Made by a program: the position numbers and the translations under genes. From Clostridiales bacterium (lineage in GTDB: Bacteria > Bacillota > Clostridia > Monoglobales > WRBX01): a stretch of 37,690 nucleotides of DNA. Positions 1 through 7,746 of the stretch are shown here, piece by piece (position 1 is the stretch's first letter; every line of letters starts with the position of its first letter). Under the pieces are notes generated by a model. The model had not been told where the DNA came from. It saw only the letters and a list, made by a program, of their open reading frames with translations, and ran no database searches. Location: the NCBI GenBank assembly GCA_031263785.1, contig JAISFC010000072.1, positions 1 through 37,690 of the forward strand, given 5' to 3'.

Positions 1-165
1 CAACAAATCCACTGATATTCCCGCTTTCCCCCGCTCCAGATTGCTGACGTGTTTATCGCCGACGCCAATTTTCTCCGCCAAAAATTCCTGCGTATATCTT
101 TTGGATTTACGCGCCTGTTTAATGTTGTAACCTATAAGCTTGTAGTCGTATTCCTGCGGCGTCAT
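1..165 (-). CDS. XRE-family helix-turn-helix regulator, N-terminal part (cut by window edge)
   Basis: The first 55 residues of a gene that continues beyond base 1. It reads on the minus strand from the ATG at 163-165, with a G-rich stretch (GGGGGTG) about 8 bases upstream as a modest ribosome binding site. The visible part is a lambda-repressor/Cro-like helix-turn-helix: a basic first helix (KQARKSKRYTQ), the second helix with EFLAEKIGV, then the recognition segment DKHVSNLERGKAGIS with the typical SxxERG ending. XRE proteins bind operator DNA, often as dimers and often near their own gene. The C-terminal half, which would carry any ligand or dimerisation domain, is not visible. It lies downstream of the zeta-like kinase on the same strand but is separated by about 280 bases and a likely terminator, so it probably has its own promoter. 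A role as regulator of the neighbouring kinase module is possible but unproven. Confidence 0.85.
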   Translation of the reverse strand, partial: MTPQEYDYKLIGYNIKQARKSKRYTQEFLAEKIGVGDKHVSNLERGKAGISVDLL

Positions 166-444
166 CTTCAAAACACCCCCATCCGCTTCATACAGTTTAT
201 CATTTGCAGATGGATTTTAAACAACTCAAGAGATGGATATCCAATATTCTAGATTGACTTCTCAAAAGAATTTATGATACTATAATTTACGGGGGCGTAT
301 TTTTTAATCTTAAAAACGCGGCGATTTAAACGCGCAAAAAAATTCAATAATTTCTCCAAATAAAAAAACTCAAAAGCACATTCACATAACGCTTTTGAAG
401 CCATATTTTTTATTAATTAACTTTGGGAAATCCGCAAAGGTCTC
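166..444. other. AT-rich intergenic region
   Basis: No convincing gene on either strand. It holds the likely terminator of the kinase operon (362-399) and must hold the promoter of the XRE gene. For the latter the best minus-strand candidate is a weak TTGTTT-N17-GATAAA pair about 40-75 bases upstream of the XRE start; I do not regard it as established. Confidence 0.5.
362..399 (-). terminator. Rho-independent terminator after the kinase gene
   Basis: On the minus strand, a 9-bp stem (TTCAAAAGC with GCTTTTGAG, one G-U pair) encloses a 13-base loop and is followed after a G by seven T. It lies about 45 bases after the stop of the kinase gene. Confidence 0.65.
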
Positions 445-1266
445 TTATTTTGCCTCTATTTTTGGCTCTTTAACAATATGCGAAGGACTTTTCCCTTCAA
501 TGGACTGCTGTAAAGGTCCGCGGGGATCTACATTAGGCGTTTTTGCTAAATTATAGACCTCCTTACCGTCCCTTCCTACAATCCTAATTTGTTCAAATTC
601 CCTCGATTTATATAATACGCTACTACTTGCCACAAGGTCGATAACTACTGAATTAAAATATTCACGTCCCACCGCTCGAGGGAATATTTCCGATTCCTTT
701 CCTGCTGCTATTTCTTTTTCTCTAGCTCTAGTCACATCCTCAAATCTTTCTTGTATCCCGTTCCAAGCAGTGTACTTGTCTGTCGCAATGATTTCAACAT
801 TAGCGGCGGCATATCCCTTTTTCTTAAAAATCCTCGCTGCTCTAATAGCATATCGGGGATCGCGAAGAGTTCCATCTATGATCACATTATACCCTGCCTC
901 TCTAAGTCTTTTTATCAAACCTCTTGACACCCGGCGGGCAAATTTGTTTGTTTGAATTGAATAATAACTCGGTTCTTCAGCTTTCACCTCAGGCATTTCC
1001 CCGATTTCATATATATCTTTTGCTTTTGGATGGTCTTCTCTATATTCATCAATATCCACTGAAATAATATTTCCCTTATATTCCCCTTTTATATTTTTAA
1101 CGGCTCTGCTTTTTCCGGCACCCGGTAATCCTCCCATAAAAATAACAACACGAGGCTGTTCTGCAGGAGCTATCGTCTTAGTCAAAAACCGAAAGTTATC
1201 TTCAATTACGGTTTTAACATCCTCGGCAGTAAACGCATCTGTATAATCATTGAATTTTTCGTCCAT
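445..1266 (-). CDS. Zeta-toxin-like P-loop kinase
   Basis: A 273-residue protein of the zeta toxin family (PF06414), whose known members phosphorylate UDP-N-acetylglucosamine or related nucleotide sugars and so block cell-wall synthesis. Visible motifs: Walker A GGLPGAGKS (45-53), the family motif DIDEYREDHP (71-80, with the presumed catalytic Asp), and IIDGTLRDP (129-137), the equivalent of the IEGTLR strand of zeta toxins. Arginines near 173-180 (IQERFEDVTRAR) fit the phosphate-binding positions. The last 40 or so residues are polar and probably flexible. I chose the ATG at 1264-1266, ten bases after AAGGGAG; the in-frame GTG at 1273-1275 is too close to that site. It follows the third small paralogue by 42 bases on the same strand, so it is probably co-transcribed with the triplet. 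No recognisable epsilon antitoxin is present. The family call is firm; toxicity and substrate are inferred. Confidence 0.85.
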   Translation of the reverse strand: MDEKFNDYTDAFTAEDVKTVIEDNFRFLTKTIAPAEQPRVVIFMGGLPGAGKSRAVKNIKGEYKGNIISVDIDEYREDHPKAKDIYEIGEMPEVKAEEPSYYSIQTNKFARRVSRGLIKRLREAGYNVIIDGTLRDPRYAIRAARIFKKKGYAAANVEIIATDKYTAWNGIQERFEDVTRAREKEIAAGKESEIFPRAVGREYFNSVVIDLVASSSVLYKSREFEQIRIVGRDGKEVYNLAKTPNVDPRGPLQQSIEGKSPSHIVKEPKIEAK

Positions 1267-1308
1267 GTTTTTCACTCTCCCTTGATGGGGAAATTAGTAT
1301 GGGAAGTT

Positions 1309-1638
1309 TTATCTTGTCGGTCTCTTCCCACGGGTTTGTGCTTCTTTTTCATAAATATCCTGCGCCTCTTTTATATATACAATTAGTTGGTCATGCATTG
1401 CATCCACTTCTTCAATTGTTTTGCAGTCAAAAGCCAGTTCTCCCATAGGATGAATTTTTTCCGCCCATATTTGCAGTATAGGGTGGCTTTCATCGCCCGG
1501 TCTGCCCAATTTCCTAACATAGCGGAAACACGCATGACTAGAAGATGATATGTGTTCACGAAGAACATCCTTTGCAATATCCAGCTTGTAATCGTAATCA
1601 AGCTCAACAACCGGTTCCCTTTCCGTAACATCGTCCAT
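1309..1638 (-). CDS. Small paralogue 1 of kinase-linked triplet, unknown function
   Basis: I do not recognise this 109-residue family. The protein has an acidic start (MDDVTEREPVVELDY), a predicted helical segment, a well-conserved core (YVRKLGRPGD, SHPIL, W.EKIHPM, ELAFDCKTIE.VDAM) and a helical, lysine-rich end (KEAQDIYEKEAQTRG). No signal peptide or membrane segment is visible. The ATG at 1636-1638 has an excellent site, AAAGGAG seven bases upstream. A longer in-frame start at 1743 (MGTLDVG..., 144 residues) is also conserved with copy 2 without indels and with mostly conservative changes, but it overlaps the -10 box of the unit promoter. This copy is nearest the zeta-like kinase, 42 bases away on the same strand, so a role as its antitoxin or partner is a reasonable inference. 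Existence as a gene is well supported by its paralogues. Confidence 0.75.
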   Translation of the reverse strand: MDDVTEREPVVELDYDYKLDIAKDVLREHISSSSHACFRYVRKLGRPGDESHPILQIWAEKIHPMGELAFDCKTIEEVDAMHDQLIVYIKEAQDIYEKEAQTRGKRPTR

Positions 1639-1741
1639 TTCTTTACTCCTTTCAAGCTTTCTCTTAGAGGAAAACCGCGCCAAAAGTCCTCTTATCGCTT
1701 CCTTTGCGCCAACTCCAACAATTCCTACATCTAATGTACCC

Positions 1742-1770
1742 ATATTATCACATCCTTTACAAAAAGTCAA
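1742..1770 (-). promoter_or_regulatory. Sigma-A promoter of small paralogue 1
   Basis: Minus strand TTGACT at 1765-1770, 17-base spacer, TAATAT at 1742-1747. The same arrangement precedes the other two copies. Its -10 box overlaps the alternative upstream ATG of the gene, which favours the internal start at 1638 for transcripts made from here. Confidence 0.65.
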
Positions 1771-1810
1771 GCAAAAATATATATTTGATGGGGAAATTAA
1801 CGTGAATTTT

Positions 1811-2107
1811 TTATCTTGTCGGTCCCCCACGGGTTTGCAATTCTTTTTTATAAATATCCTGTGCCTCTTTCCCATATGCAATTAGTTGAGTACGCATTGC
1901 ATCCACTTGTTCAATTGTTTTGCAGTCAAAAGCCAGTTCTCCCATGGGATGAATTTTTTCCGCCCATATTTTCAGTATCGGATGACTTCTATCACCCGGT
2001 CTGCCCAACGCTCTAACATAGATGAAACAGTCAGAACCGGACGATGCTATACTATCACGAAGAAAATCCTTTTCAAAATCCAGATCGACATCAATAACAT
2101 TTTCCAT
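1811..2107 (-). CDS. Small paralogue 2 of kinase-linked triplet, unknown function
   Basis: A 98-residue member of the same unrecognised family. It shares the core (YVRALGRPGDRSHPILKIW, KIHPMGELAFDCKTIE) with copies 1 and 3 but has a shorter acidic N-terminus (MENVIDVDLDFEKD), about ten residues fewer than the others. The start at 2107 has AAAGGAG with a seven-base spacing. The longer alternative at 2212 (MGTLDVGMLGNG...) would give 133 residues and keeps the reading frame relative to copy 1. The central copy is the most diverged in its first 20 residues, which could reflect a different partner or relaxed selection. It is followed by the promoter of copy 1 and is probably both independently transcribed and read through from copy 3. 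Confidence 0.75.
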   Translation of the reverse strand: MENVIDVDLDFEKDFLRDSIASSGSDCFIYVRALGRPGDRSHPILKIWAEKIHPMGELAFDCKTIEQVDAMRTQLIAYGKEAQDIYKKELQTRGGPTR

Positions 2108-2210
2108 TTTTTTGCTCCTTTCAAGCTTTTTCGTAGAGGAAATCCATGCTAAGAGTCCCTTTACGGTTTCTCTGACGCCGTTTCCTAACATTCCTACATC
2201 TAATGTACCC

Positions 2211-2239
2211 ATATTATCACATCCTCTACAAAAAGTCAA
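2211..2239 (-). promoter_or_regulatory. Sigma-A promoter of small paralogue 2
   Basis: Minus strand TTGACT at 2234-2239, 17-base spacer, TAATAT at 2211-2216. It is nearly identical to the promoter of copy 1. Confidence 0.65.
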
Positions 2240-2279
2240 GAAAAAATATATATTTGATGGGGAAATTAGCGTGGAAAGT

Positions 2280-2606
2280 TTATCTTGTCGGTTCCCCACG
2301 GGTTTGCAACTCTTTTTTATAAATGTCCTGCGCCTCTTTTGCATATATATTTAGTTTATGATGCATTGCATCAACTTCTTCAATTGTTTTGCAGTCAAAA
2401 GCCAGTTCTCTCATAGGATGAATTTTTTCTTTCCATATTTTCAATATCGGATGGCTTCTATCACTCGGTCTGCCCAATTTCCTAACATAGCTGAAACACT
2501 CAGAACCGGAAGCTGATATGTGTTCACGAAGAACATCCGTTGCAATATCCAGCCTATGAGCGTAATCAAGCTCAACAACCGGTTCCCTTTCCGTAACATC
2601 GTCCAT
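2280..2606 (-). CDS. Small paralogue 3 of kinase-linked triplet, unknown function
   Basis: A 108-residue protein, the promoter-proximal member of the triplet. It is closest to copy 1, sharing the first 15 residues (MDDVTEREPVVELDY) and most of the core (YVRKLGRPSDRSHPILKIW, then KIHPM and ELAFDCKTIEEVDAM). The ATG at 2604-2606 has GGGAG seven bases upstream. Unlike copies 1 and 2, the region coding the possible N-terminal extension is broken: an in-frame TTG at 2651 gives only 15 extra residues and the MGTLDVG segment is absent. This supports the short start in all three copies. No known domain is visible. Its neighbours and promoter suggest it leads an operon of copy 3, copy 2, copy 1 and the kinase. 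Confidence 0.75.
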   Translation of the reverse strand: MDDVTEREPVVELDYAHRLDIATDVLREHISASGSECFSYVRKLGRPSDRSHPILKIWKEKIHPMRELAFDCKTIEEVDAMHHKLNIYAKEAQDIYKKELQTRGEPTR

Positions 2607-2683
2607 TTCTTTGCTCCCTTCAAGCTTTTTTGTAGAGAAAATCCGCGCCAAAAAAATACATATTTTACCTTATCTATAATTTA

Positions 2684-2712
2684 ATTTTAACACATTTTCG
2701 CCTAAAAGTCAA
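2684..2712 (-). promoter_or_regulatory. Promoter at the head of the triplet-kinase operon
   Basis: Minus strand TTGACT at 2707-2712, 17-base spacer, TAAAAT at 2684-2689. It aligns with the promoters of copies 1 and 2 (common GCTTGACTTTT start). Transcripts would start near 2677, giving a leader of about 70 bases. Confidence 0.7.
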
Positions 2713-2821
2713 GCGTTTTATGAGAATTCCGCCCTTTATTGCAGTAATCTTTTCCTTTGCGCCTATAATTCATGTATTTTTAATTTTTTCGTCACAAATT
2801 TAAAATATTTTCAAAAAAAGC

Positions 2822-2850
2822 TTGACAAAATTACCCAATGCTTATATAAT
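2822..2850 (+). promoter_or_regulatory. Consensus sigma-A promoter of the SLH protein gene
   Basis: TTGACA at 2822-2827, 17-base spacer, TATAAT at 2845-2850: a full match to consensus, as expected for an abundantly made surface protein. It is divergent from the triplet promoter about 110 bases away. Confidence 0.9.
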
Positions 2851-2886
2851 CATGTTAGAGTACAAATAAATTATAGGAGGTAGTTT

Positions 2887-5448
2887 ATGTTTAAACGGTT
2901 TTTAGCAACAATTACTGTATTAGTGATGGCAGTTGCTTTATTGCCGTCGATGACTTTTGCAGAGGAAGAGCTTAAATACACAGATATCGGCGGACATTGG
3001 GCAGAGGCTCAAATTACGGAATGGAGTGATTTGGGCATTTTACAAGGCAACGACAGCGAGTTTCTTCCGGATGACGAAATCAGTCGTGCGGAAATGGCGG
3101 CAATGATAGTGCGCATTATGAAGTATCAGACCCCCGCTGCCAACACATTCACGGATTTGGGACAAGATTGGTACACGCAGGATGTTCTGCGCGCGAACAA
3201 CGCGGGGGTTATTATCGGGTACGGTAACGGCGAGGTTCATCCGTTGTCAAGCCTAACTCGCGAGGAAGCGGCGACGATTTTAGGGCGCTCGATGGACGTA
3301 GTGCAAAGCTCGTCTGCGACCGAATTTATTGACAGGGCTAAAATCAGCCAGTTTGCGCTGGGGTACATCAATGCGCTTGCGTCTAAGGGGATTTTGACGG
3401 GTGCGAATAATATGATTAATCCGACGGAAAACGTTACACGCGCGGAGGTAGTCGCTATGCTCGACAGGAGCATTTCGGGCTTGTACGGCACGGGCGGGGA
3501 TGTTACGCTTACGGCGGACTCGAGCATTATACTCACCGCGGACGGCGTAACCCTCAAGGATACCACTATTGCAGGCGACGTAATTATAACGGAAGGCGTC
3601 GGCATCGGGGATATTATTTTGGATAATGTTAAAATTAGCGGTCGTTTGATTGTGCATGGCGGAGCTAATGTGATTGTTAAGGGCAATTCGGATGTAGCGG
3701 CAACCTTGGTGCGTAAGGCGGGCGGCATAGTTAATCTGGCTGTGCAGGGCGCGGCGGAGGTTGGCGAGGTACGCGTTGCCGACAATTCAGGCAGTGTTGC
3801 GATAAGCGGGTCGGTTGATTCTATCGTGGTTGGCGCTGAAGTTAATGTTACGTACAGCGACGGAACGGCAGGGACTGTGACTATCGAAGGCATTGGTTCG
3901 ACTTTCACAAACAAAGGAATTGTGAGCGTTTTAGAGGCGAATAATAGCGGCGAGATAGTAAACAACGGGACGGTTAGCAAGTTGACGGCGAGCGCGAACG
4001 ATGTGGTTTATGACGGCAACGCTCCCGGCGTATTGGAAGTAGACAGCAGTGTGACTTACCCCCCCGTGGACAGCAACGGCGTGTTGGTTCAGGCTAGAAG
4101 GACTGGCGGCGGTGGTTCAGGCGGTGGCGGCGGCGGACTTCCCCAAGCGACTCCGGCAGGTACGCCCGTAGTTCAGGGACCTGTGACGTCGCAGGAGATG
4201 GTAGAAGGGACGAATCCGGTAGCGGCAAAATGGGAAATTACACTTACTACCCTTTTGGAAGAAGGGGACACAGTCGGAATAAGAAGCAATTATTATAACG
4301 ACACATTGGAGTGGGTTGCTCCTACGCCTACTCCGATTATAAGCGATCAGGTTGCGGCTTTAGTAACAGAATTGGATACTCTGGATAATGGCAATCATTA
4401 TACTTTCGCTGTAAAAAGCGGAGGGTCGGGTGATACTATTGAAGTTACGCAAAATGTAGTAGAACAGGATAGTATCGCGCTTATCGGCACTGCAGCAAGC
4501 AAGTTTTCGTTGAGCAATACTGTGCCGTTTGACCTCGGGACTAAGTCCGTTTGGAAGGCATCGTTGGGCGCAAAATTGCAAAACGGCGATAAAATAGATG
4601 TGTCGGCAACAATCGGGGTCTTAGGTTCGCAAAGTGTGTCATTTACAGCTGATTCAACTTTTGCCGCCCTTAGCAGTCAGCAACAGGCGGAAGCGATTAA
4701 GACGGCGCTTGAAGCGGATAGTACTATAGCCTCGCTTTACGACTTCGAGCTTTCCGGCACTCAGCTTACGGCGACAGCTAAAAACGCGGGTACGGACAGT
4801 ATTACTATAACGTTCACACCTGCAGCGACCAGCGTAGCCACGATTGAGGATGCCACGGCGTTTGAAGATGCGATTGCTATAGGTTATAAGAATATAACGG
4901 TTGACGGCAATCTGGATTTATCGGAAGAAGGAACCTTTGAGCTTGATGACGTGGAAGTGACGCTTGCTAATGGCAGCGAAACGGTACTGCCGATGGAACT
5001 TGATATCACAAACGGCGGCGAGTTGAAGGTAGAAGAAGGCGCTACGTTAAAATATGTAGACAGCTTGGGCAATACAGAGGAATTGATTGGCGATAACTCT
5101 TTGGTTCTTGATGAAGACGCATCAATTACAATTACGGGTACGTCTACCGGAGCTTTCAACACTTGGACGCGTCAACTAGTAATAACGGGAGATGTTGTTG
5201 TTAAATCCCCCACAGAATTAGTGTTTGCCGTAGGTGAAACTGTGACTATAAGTGCCGATTCTACTGTTACCATTGAAGATGGTGCGGCGTATTATTTCCT
5301 CGGATCGACTTTGAATGTTGTCGGCACCGCCGATACATCTATCTTAGTGATAGAAAGCGGAGCAATTGTTGACAGTAAAGCGAGTTCCGCACCACTTAGC
5401 ACCGGATTATATAAATGGAACACTAGTCAGTGGGAATTACAAACATGA
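2887..5448 (+). CDS. Secreted SLH-domain surface protein
   Basis: An 853-residue exported surface protein. A signal peptide (1-25, MFKRF then a hydrophobic core, cleavage after TFA) is followed by three SLH domains at about 30-75, 87-133 and 145-195, each with the FTDxxxHW/DW start and a TRAE/TREE-type end. SLH domains bind pyruvylated secondary cell-wall polymer. Residues 205-390 are rich in short beta repeats (DTTIAGDVIITEGVG, LDNVKISGRLIVHGG) of the sort that follow SLH domains in many Bacillota surface proteins. A Gly-rich linker (406-417) leads to two related modules at about 449-523 and 556-645, both beginning with a tL..l..GD motif, and then beta-rich sequence to the end. The start has AGGAGG six bases upstream. 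There is no sortase motif. SLH identity is firm; whether it is the main S-layer protein, an adhesin or a structural protein cannot be told. Confidence 0.92.
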   Translation: MFKRFLATITVLVMAVALLPSMTFAEEELKYTDIGGHWAEAQITEWSDLGILQGNDSEFLPDDEISRAEMAAMIVRIMKYQTPAANTFTDLGQDWYTQDVLRANNAGVIIGYGNGEVHPLSSLTREEAATILGRSMDVVQSSSATEFIDRAKISQFALGYINALASKGILTGANNMINPTENVTRAEVVAMLDRSISGLYGTGGDVTLTADSSIILTADGVTLKDTTIAGDVIITEGVGIGDIILDNVKISGRLIVHGGANVIVKGNSDVAATLVRKAGGIVNLAVQGAAEVGEVRVADNSGSVAISGSVDSIVVGAEVNVTYSDGTAGTVTIEGIGSTFTNKGIVSVLEANNSGEIVNNGTVSKLTASANDVVYDGNAPGVLEVDSSVTYPPVDSNGVLVQARRTGGGGSGGGGGGLPQATPAGTPVVQGPVTSQEMVEGTNPVAAKWEITLTTLLEEGDTVGIRSNYYNDTLEWVAPTPTPIISDQVAALVTELDTLDNGNHYTFAVKSGGSGDTIEVTQNVVEQDSIALIGTAASKFSLSNTVPFDLGTKSVWKASLGAKLQNGDKIDVSATIGVLGSQSVSFTADSTFAALSSQQQAEAIKTALEADSTIASLYDFELSGTQLTATAKNAGTDSITITFTPAATSVATIEDATAFEDAIAIGYKNITVDGNLDLSEEGTFELDDVEVTLANGSETVLPMELDITNGGELKVEEGATLKYVDSLGNTEELIGDNSLVLDEDASITITGTSTGAFNTWTRQLVITGDVVVKSPTELVFAVGETVTISADSTVTIEDGAAYYFLGSTLNVVGTADTSILVIESGAIVDSKASSAPLSTGLYKWNTSQWELQT

Positions 5449-5479
5449 AAAAGAAAATAAACTAGATATGGAAAATATG

Positions 5480-5515
5480 AAAACACCCTTCAGCAATCGC
5501 TCTAGGGTGTTTTTA
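5480..5515 (+). terminator. Terminator after the SLH gene
   Basis: AAAACACCCT (5480-5489) pairs with AGGGTGTTTT (5504-5513), followed by T. It lies about 30 bases after the stop. A related copy stands at 5825-5860. Confidence 0.85.
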
Positions 5516-5550
5516 GTCTTAATTACGGCGTCGCAAAAGGGGTTGTAAAA

Positions 5551-5815
5551 GGGAACAGGTAATAGGGAACAGGGAACAGGGAACAGGGAACAGGTATTGT
5601 TGAATTGCTTACGCAATTCTTTTTATTTAATTTAATTCAAAGATTTTCGTAGGTCCAGGTAATAGGTAGTGTTGAATTGCCCACGCAATTCTTTTGTTTT
5701 ATTATTCAAAGATTTTCGCAAGAAAATCTACTACACCTGTTCCCTGTCACCTGTTCCCTGTTCCCTCTTTAAAGGTTTTCGCAAGAAAATCACTACACCT
5801 GTTCCCTGTTCCCTA
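5551..5815. repeat. Non-coding cluster of nested direct and inverted repeats
   Basis: The gene-free stretch 5449-5887 holds this cluster. It starts with a run of GGGAACA units (5551-5594). Two direct copies of a 65-base block follow (about 5591-5656 and 5656-5723), each with a small palindrome GAATTGC-N4-GCAATTC (5602-5619 and 5674-5691) and an AAGATTTTCG end. Then come two copies of a block with the palindrome GATTTTC-GCAA-GAAAATC (5711-5728; 5774-5791 with one change), each followed by CCTGTTCCCT units. The right-hand CCTGTTCCCTGTTCCCT (5798-5814) is the exact reverse complement of AGGGAACAGGGAACAGG at 5564-5580, so the whole could fold as one large stem. No coding potential is seen. It resembles REP- or MITE-like non-coding repeats, but no family is recognised. 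Confidence 0.75.
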
Positions 5816-5824
5816 TATATGTTT

Positions 5825-5860
5825 AAAAACACCCATCAGCAACTGCTTTAGGGTGTTTTT
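5825..5860. terminator. Bidirectional terminator between the repeat cluster and gap
   Basis: AAAAACACCC (5825-5834) pairs with GGGTGTTTTT (5851-5860). T runs exist in both directions, so it can end gap on the minus strand. It is about 80% identical to the terminator at 5480-5515, in the same orientation. Confidence 0.85.
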
Positions 5861-5887
5861 GCTATTAATAAAATACAGTGTTATTTC

Positions 5888-6904
<1,017 letters not shown>

Positions 6905-6912
6905 TTAATTGA

Positions 6913-6918
6913 ATTATA
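6913..6918 (-). promoter_or_regulatory. gap: Possible -10 box of gap
   Basis: A perfect TATAAT on the minus strand 27 bases upstream of the gap start. No good -35 box lies at 16-18 bases, so the promoter is tentative or may need an activator. Confidence 0.35.
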
Positions 6919-7011
6919 GCCGCTTGTCGAAATAAATCAGACCCCGCAAATTAGCCTCATAACCTTAGTTTCGGTGCGAGGCAGCTTTGCCGATGCGGCT
7001 TAAATTTTAAT

Positions 7012-7263
7012 TTAATCAATCGTGAAGGGCAGCAGGGCGATGTGGCGCGCGCGTTTGATTGCCAACGTCACTTGACGCTGATGTTTGGCGCAATTTCCGC
7101 TTACGCGCCGCGGAATTATCTTCCCGCGTTCCGTTATAAATCTCCGAAGCCGCGCTATATCCTTATAATCTACAAATTTAATCTTATCTATGCAAAAAGG
7201 ACAAGAACGCCGTCTTGCTCGGCGCATCCCGTTTTTGCGGTCATTTTTTTGGTTGGGTTCCAT
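7012..7263 (-). CDS. rpsR: Ribosomal protein bS18
   Basis: An 83-residue small-subunit protein that pairs with S6 on the 30S platform. It is the zinc-binding form: CPFC at 21-24 and Cys58/His61 in NCAKHQ. The family core ([20 protein letters not shown]) is intact, and the end HIALLPF is typical. The start has AGGTGG seven bases upstream. It is the last gene of rpsF-ssb-rpsR, a conserved bacterial order that couples S6, single-strand-binding protein and S18. Transcription comes from the promoter ahead of rpsF; I see no clear terminator after it. Confidence 0.98.
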   Translation of the reverse strand: MEPNQKNDRKNGMRRARRRSCPFCIDKIKFVDYKDIARLRRFITERGKIIPRRVSGNCAKHQRQVTLAIKRARHIALLPFTID

Positions 7264-7320
7264 AGTTTCACCACCTTTGTTGTGCTCGGCGAAAAACGCC
7301 CCTGCCTCGTGCGCTACGTA

Positions 7321-7746
7321 TTAAAAGGGAAGGTCGTCATCGGCGTCAATTGCCATAAATCCTTCGTTGTGAGGTTCTTCGTAATTACTACTGTCGGAGG
7401 TCTGACTCTCGCCCGTGTTTTCGGACCGCTTATCGCCGCAAAAGTTAATCTCGTCGGCGACAATATCGGTAGCATACCGTTTTTTGCCCTCATTATCGTT
7501 CCAAGTGCGCGTCTGGATGCTGCCCACGACGTTAATCATTCGTCCTTTTGTGAAATATTTGCTGACAAATTCCCCCGTTTGCCGCCACGCGACACAGTTG
7601 ATGAAATCCGCTTGCCTTTCCTCGCCCTGACGCACAAATCGGCGGTCTACCGCAACGGTAAAACTGCAAACGGATACGCCGTTAGGAGTTGAGCGCAATT
7701 CCGGGTCACGAACCAGTCTACCCATCAAAACAACTTTATTCAACAT
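7321..7746 (-). CDS. ssb: Single-stranded DNA-binding protein
   Basis: A 141-residue SSB. The OB fold covers about 1-105 (MLNKVVLMGRLVRDPELR at the start, then the DFINCVAW strand). A short acidic, serine-rich linker leads to the canonical tip DDDLPF, which recruits replication and repair proteins. It coats single-stranded DNA as a tetramer in this family. The start overlaps the end of rpsF by 11 bases and has AGGAGG nine bases upstream, so it is probably translationally coupled. Middle gene of rpsF-ssb-rpsR. Confidence 0.98.
   Translation of the reverse strand: MLNKVVLMGRLVRDPELRSTPNGVSVCSFTVAVDRRFVRQGEERQADFINCVAWRQTGEFVSKYFTKGRMINVVGSIQTRTWNDNEGKKRYATDIVADEINFCGDKRSENTGESQTSDSSNYEEPHNEGFMAIDADDDLPF

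Larger units (their letters stand above)
1282..2712 (-). repeat. Tandem triplication: promoter plus small gene, three units
   Basis: Three head-to-tail units on the minus strand, each with a TTGACTTTT promoter, a small gene and a conserved tail. The tails at 1282-1321, 1789-1826 and 2255-2293 (variants of GATGGGGAAATTA followed by the last codons) show that non-coding DNA was copied too. Stop-to-stop periods are 502 and 469 bases. Units 1 and 2 also share the sequence between promoter and gene; in unit 3 this stretch is shorter and partly replaced. Confidence 0.85.

Noticed and set aside
49-252. Plus-strand open frame at the left edge
   Set aside because: It is antisense to the XRE gene, has no ribosome binding site and no recognisable protein.
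255-291. TTGACT and TATAAT on the plus strand
   Set aside because: The spacing is about 21 bases, too long, and no plus-strand gene follows.
3237-3980. 247-codon open frame antisense to the SLH gene
   Set aside because: A shadow of the compositionally biased SLH coding frame; no ribosome binding site and low-complexity product.
7288-7300. Hairpin GGCG-AAAAA-CGCC between ssb and rpsR
   Set aside because: Only four base pairs and no following T run; unlikely to end transcription inside a conserved operon.
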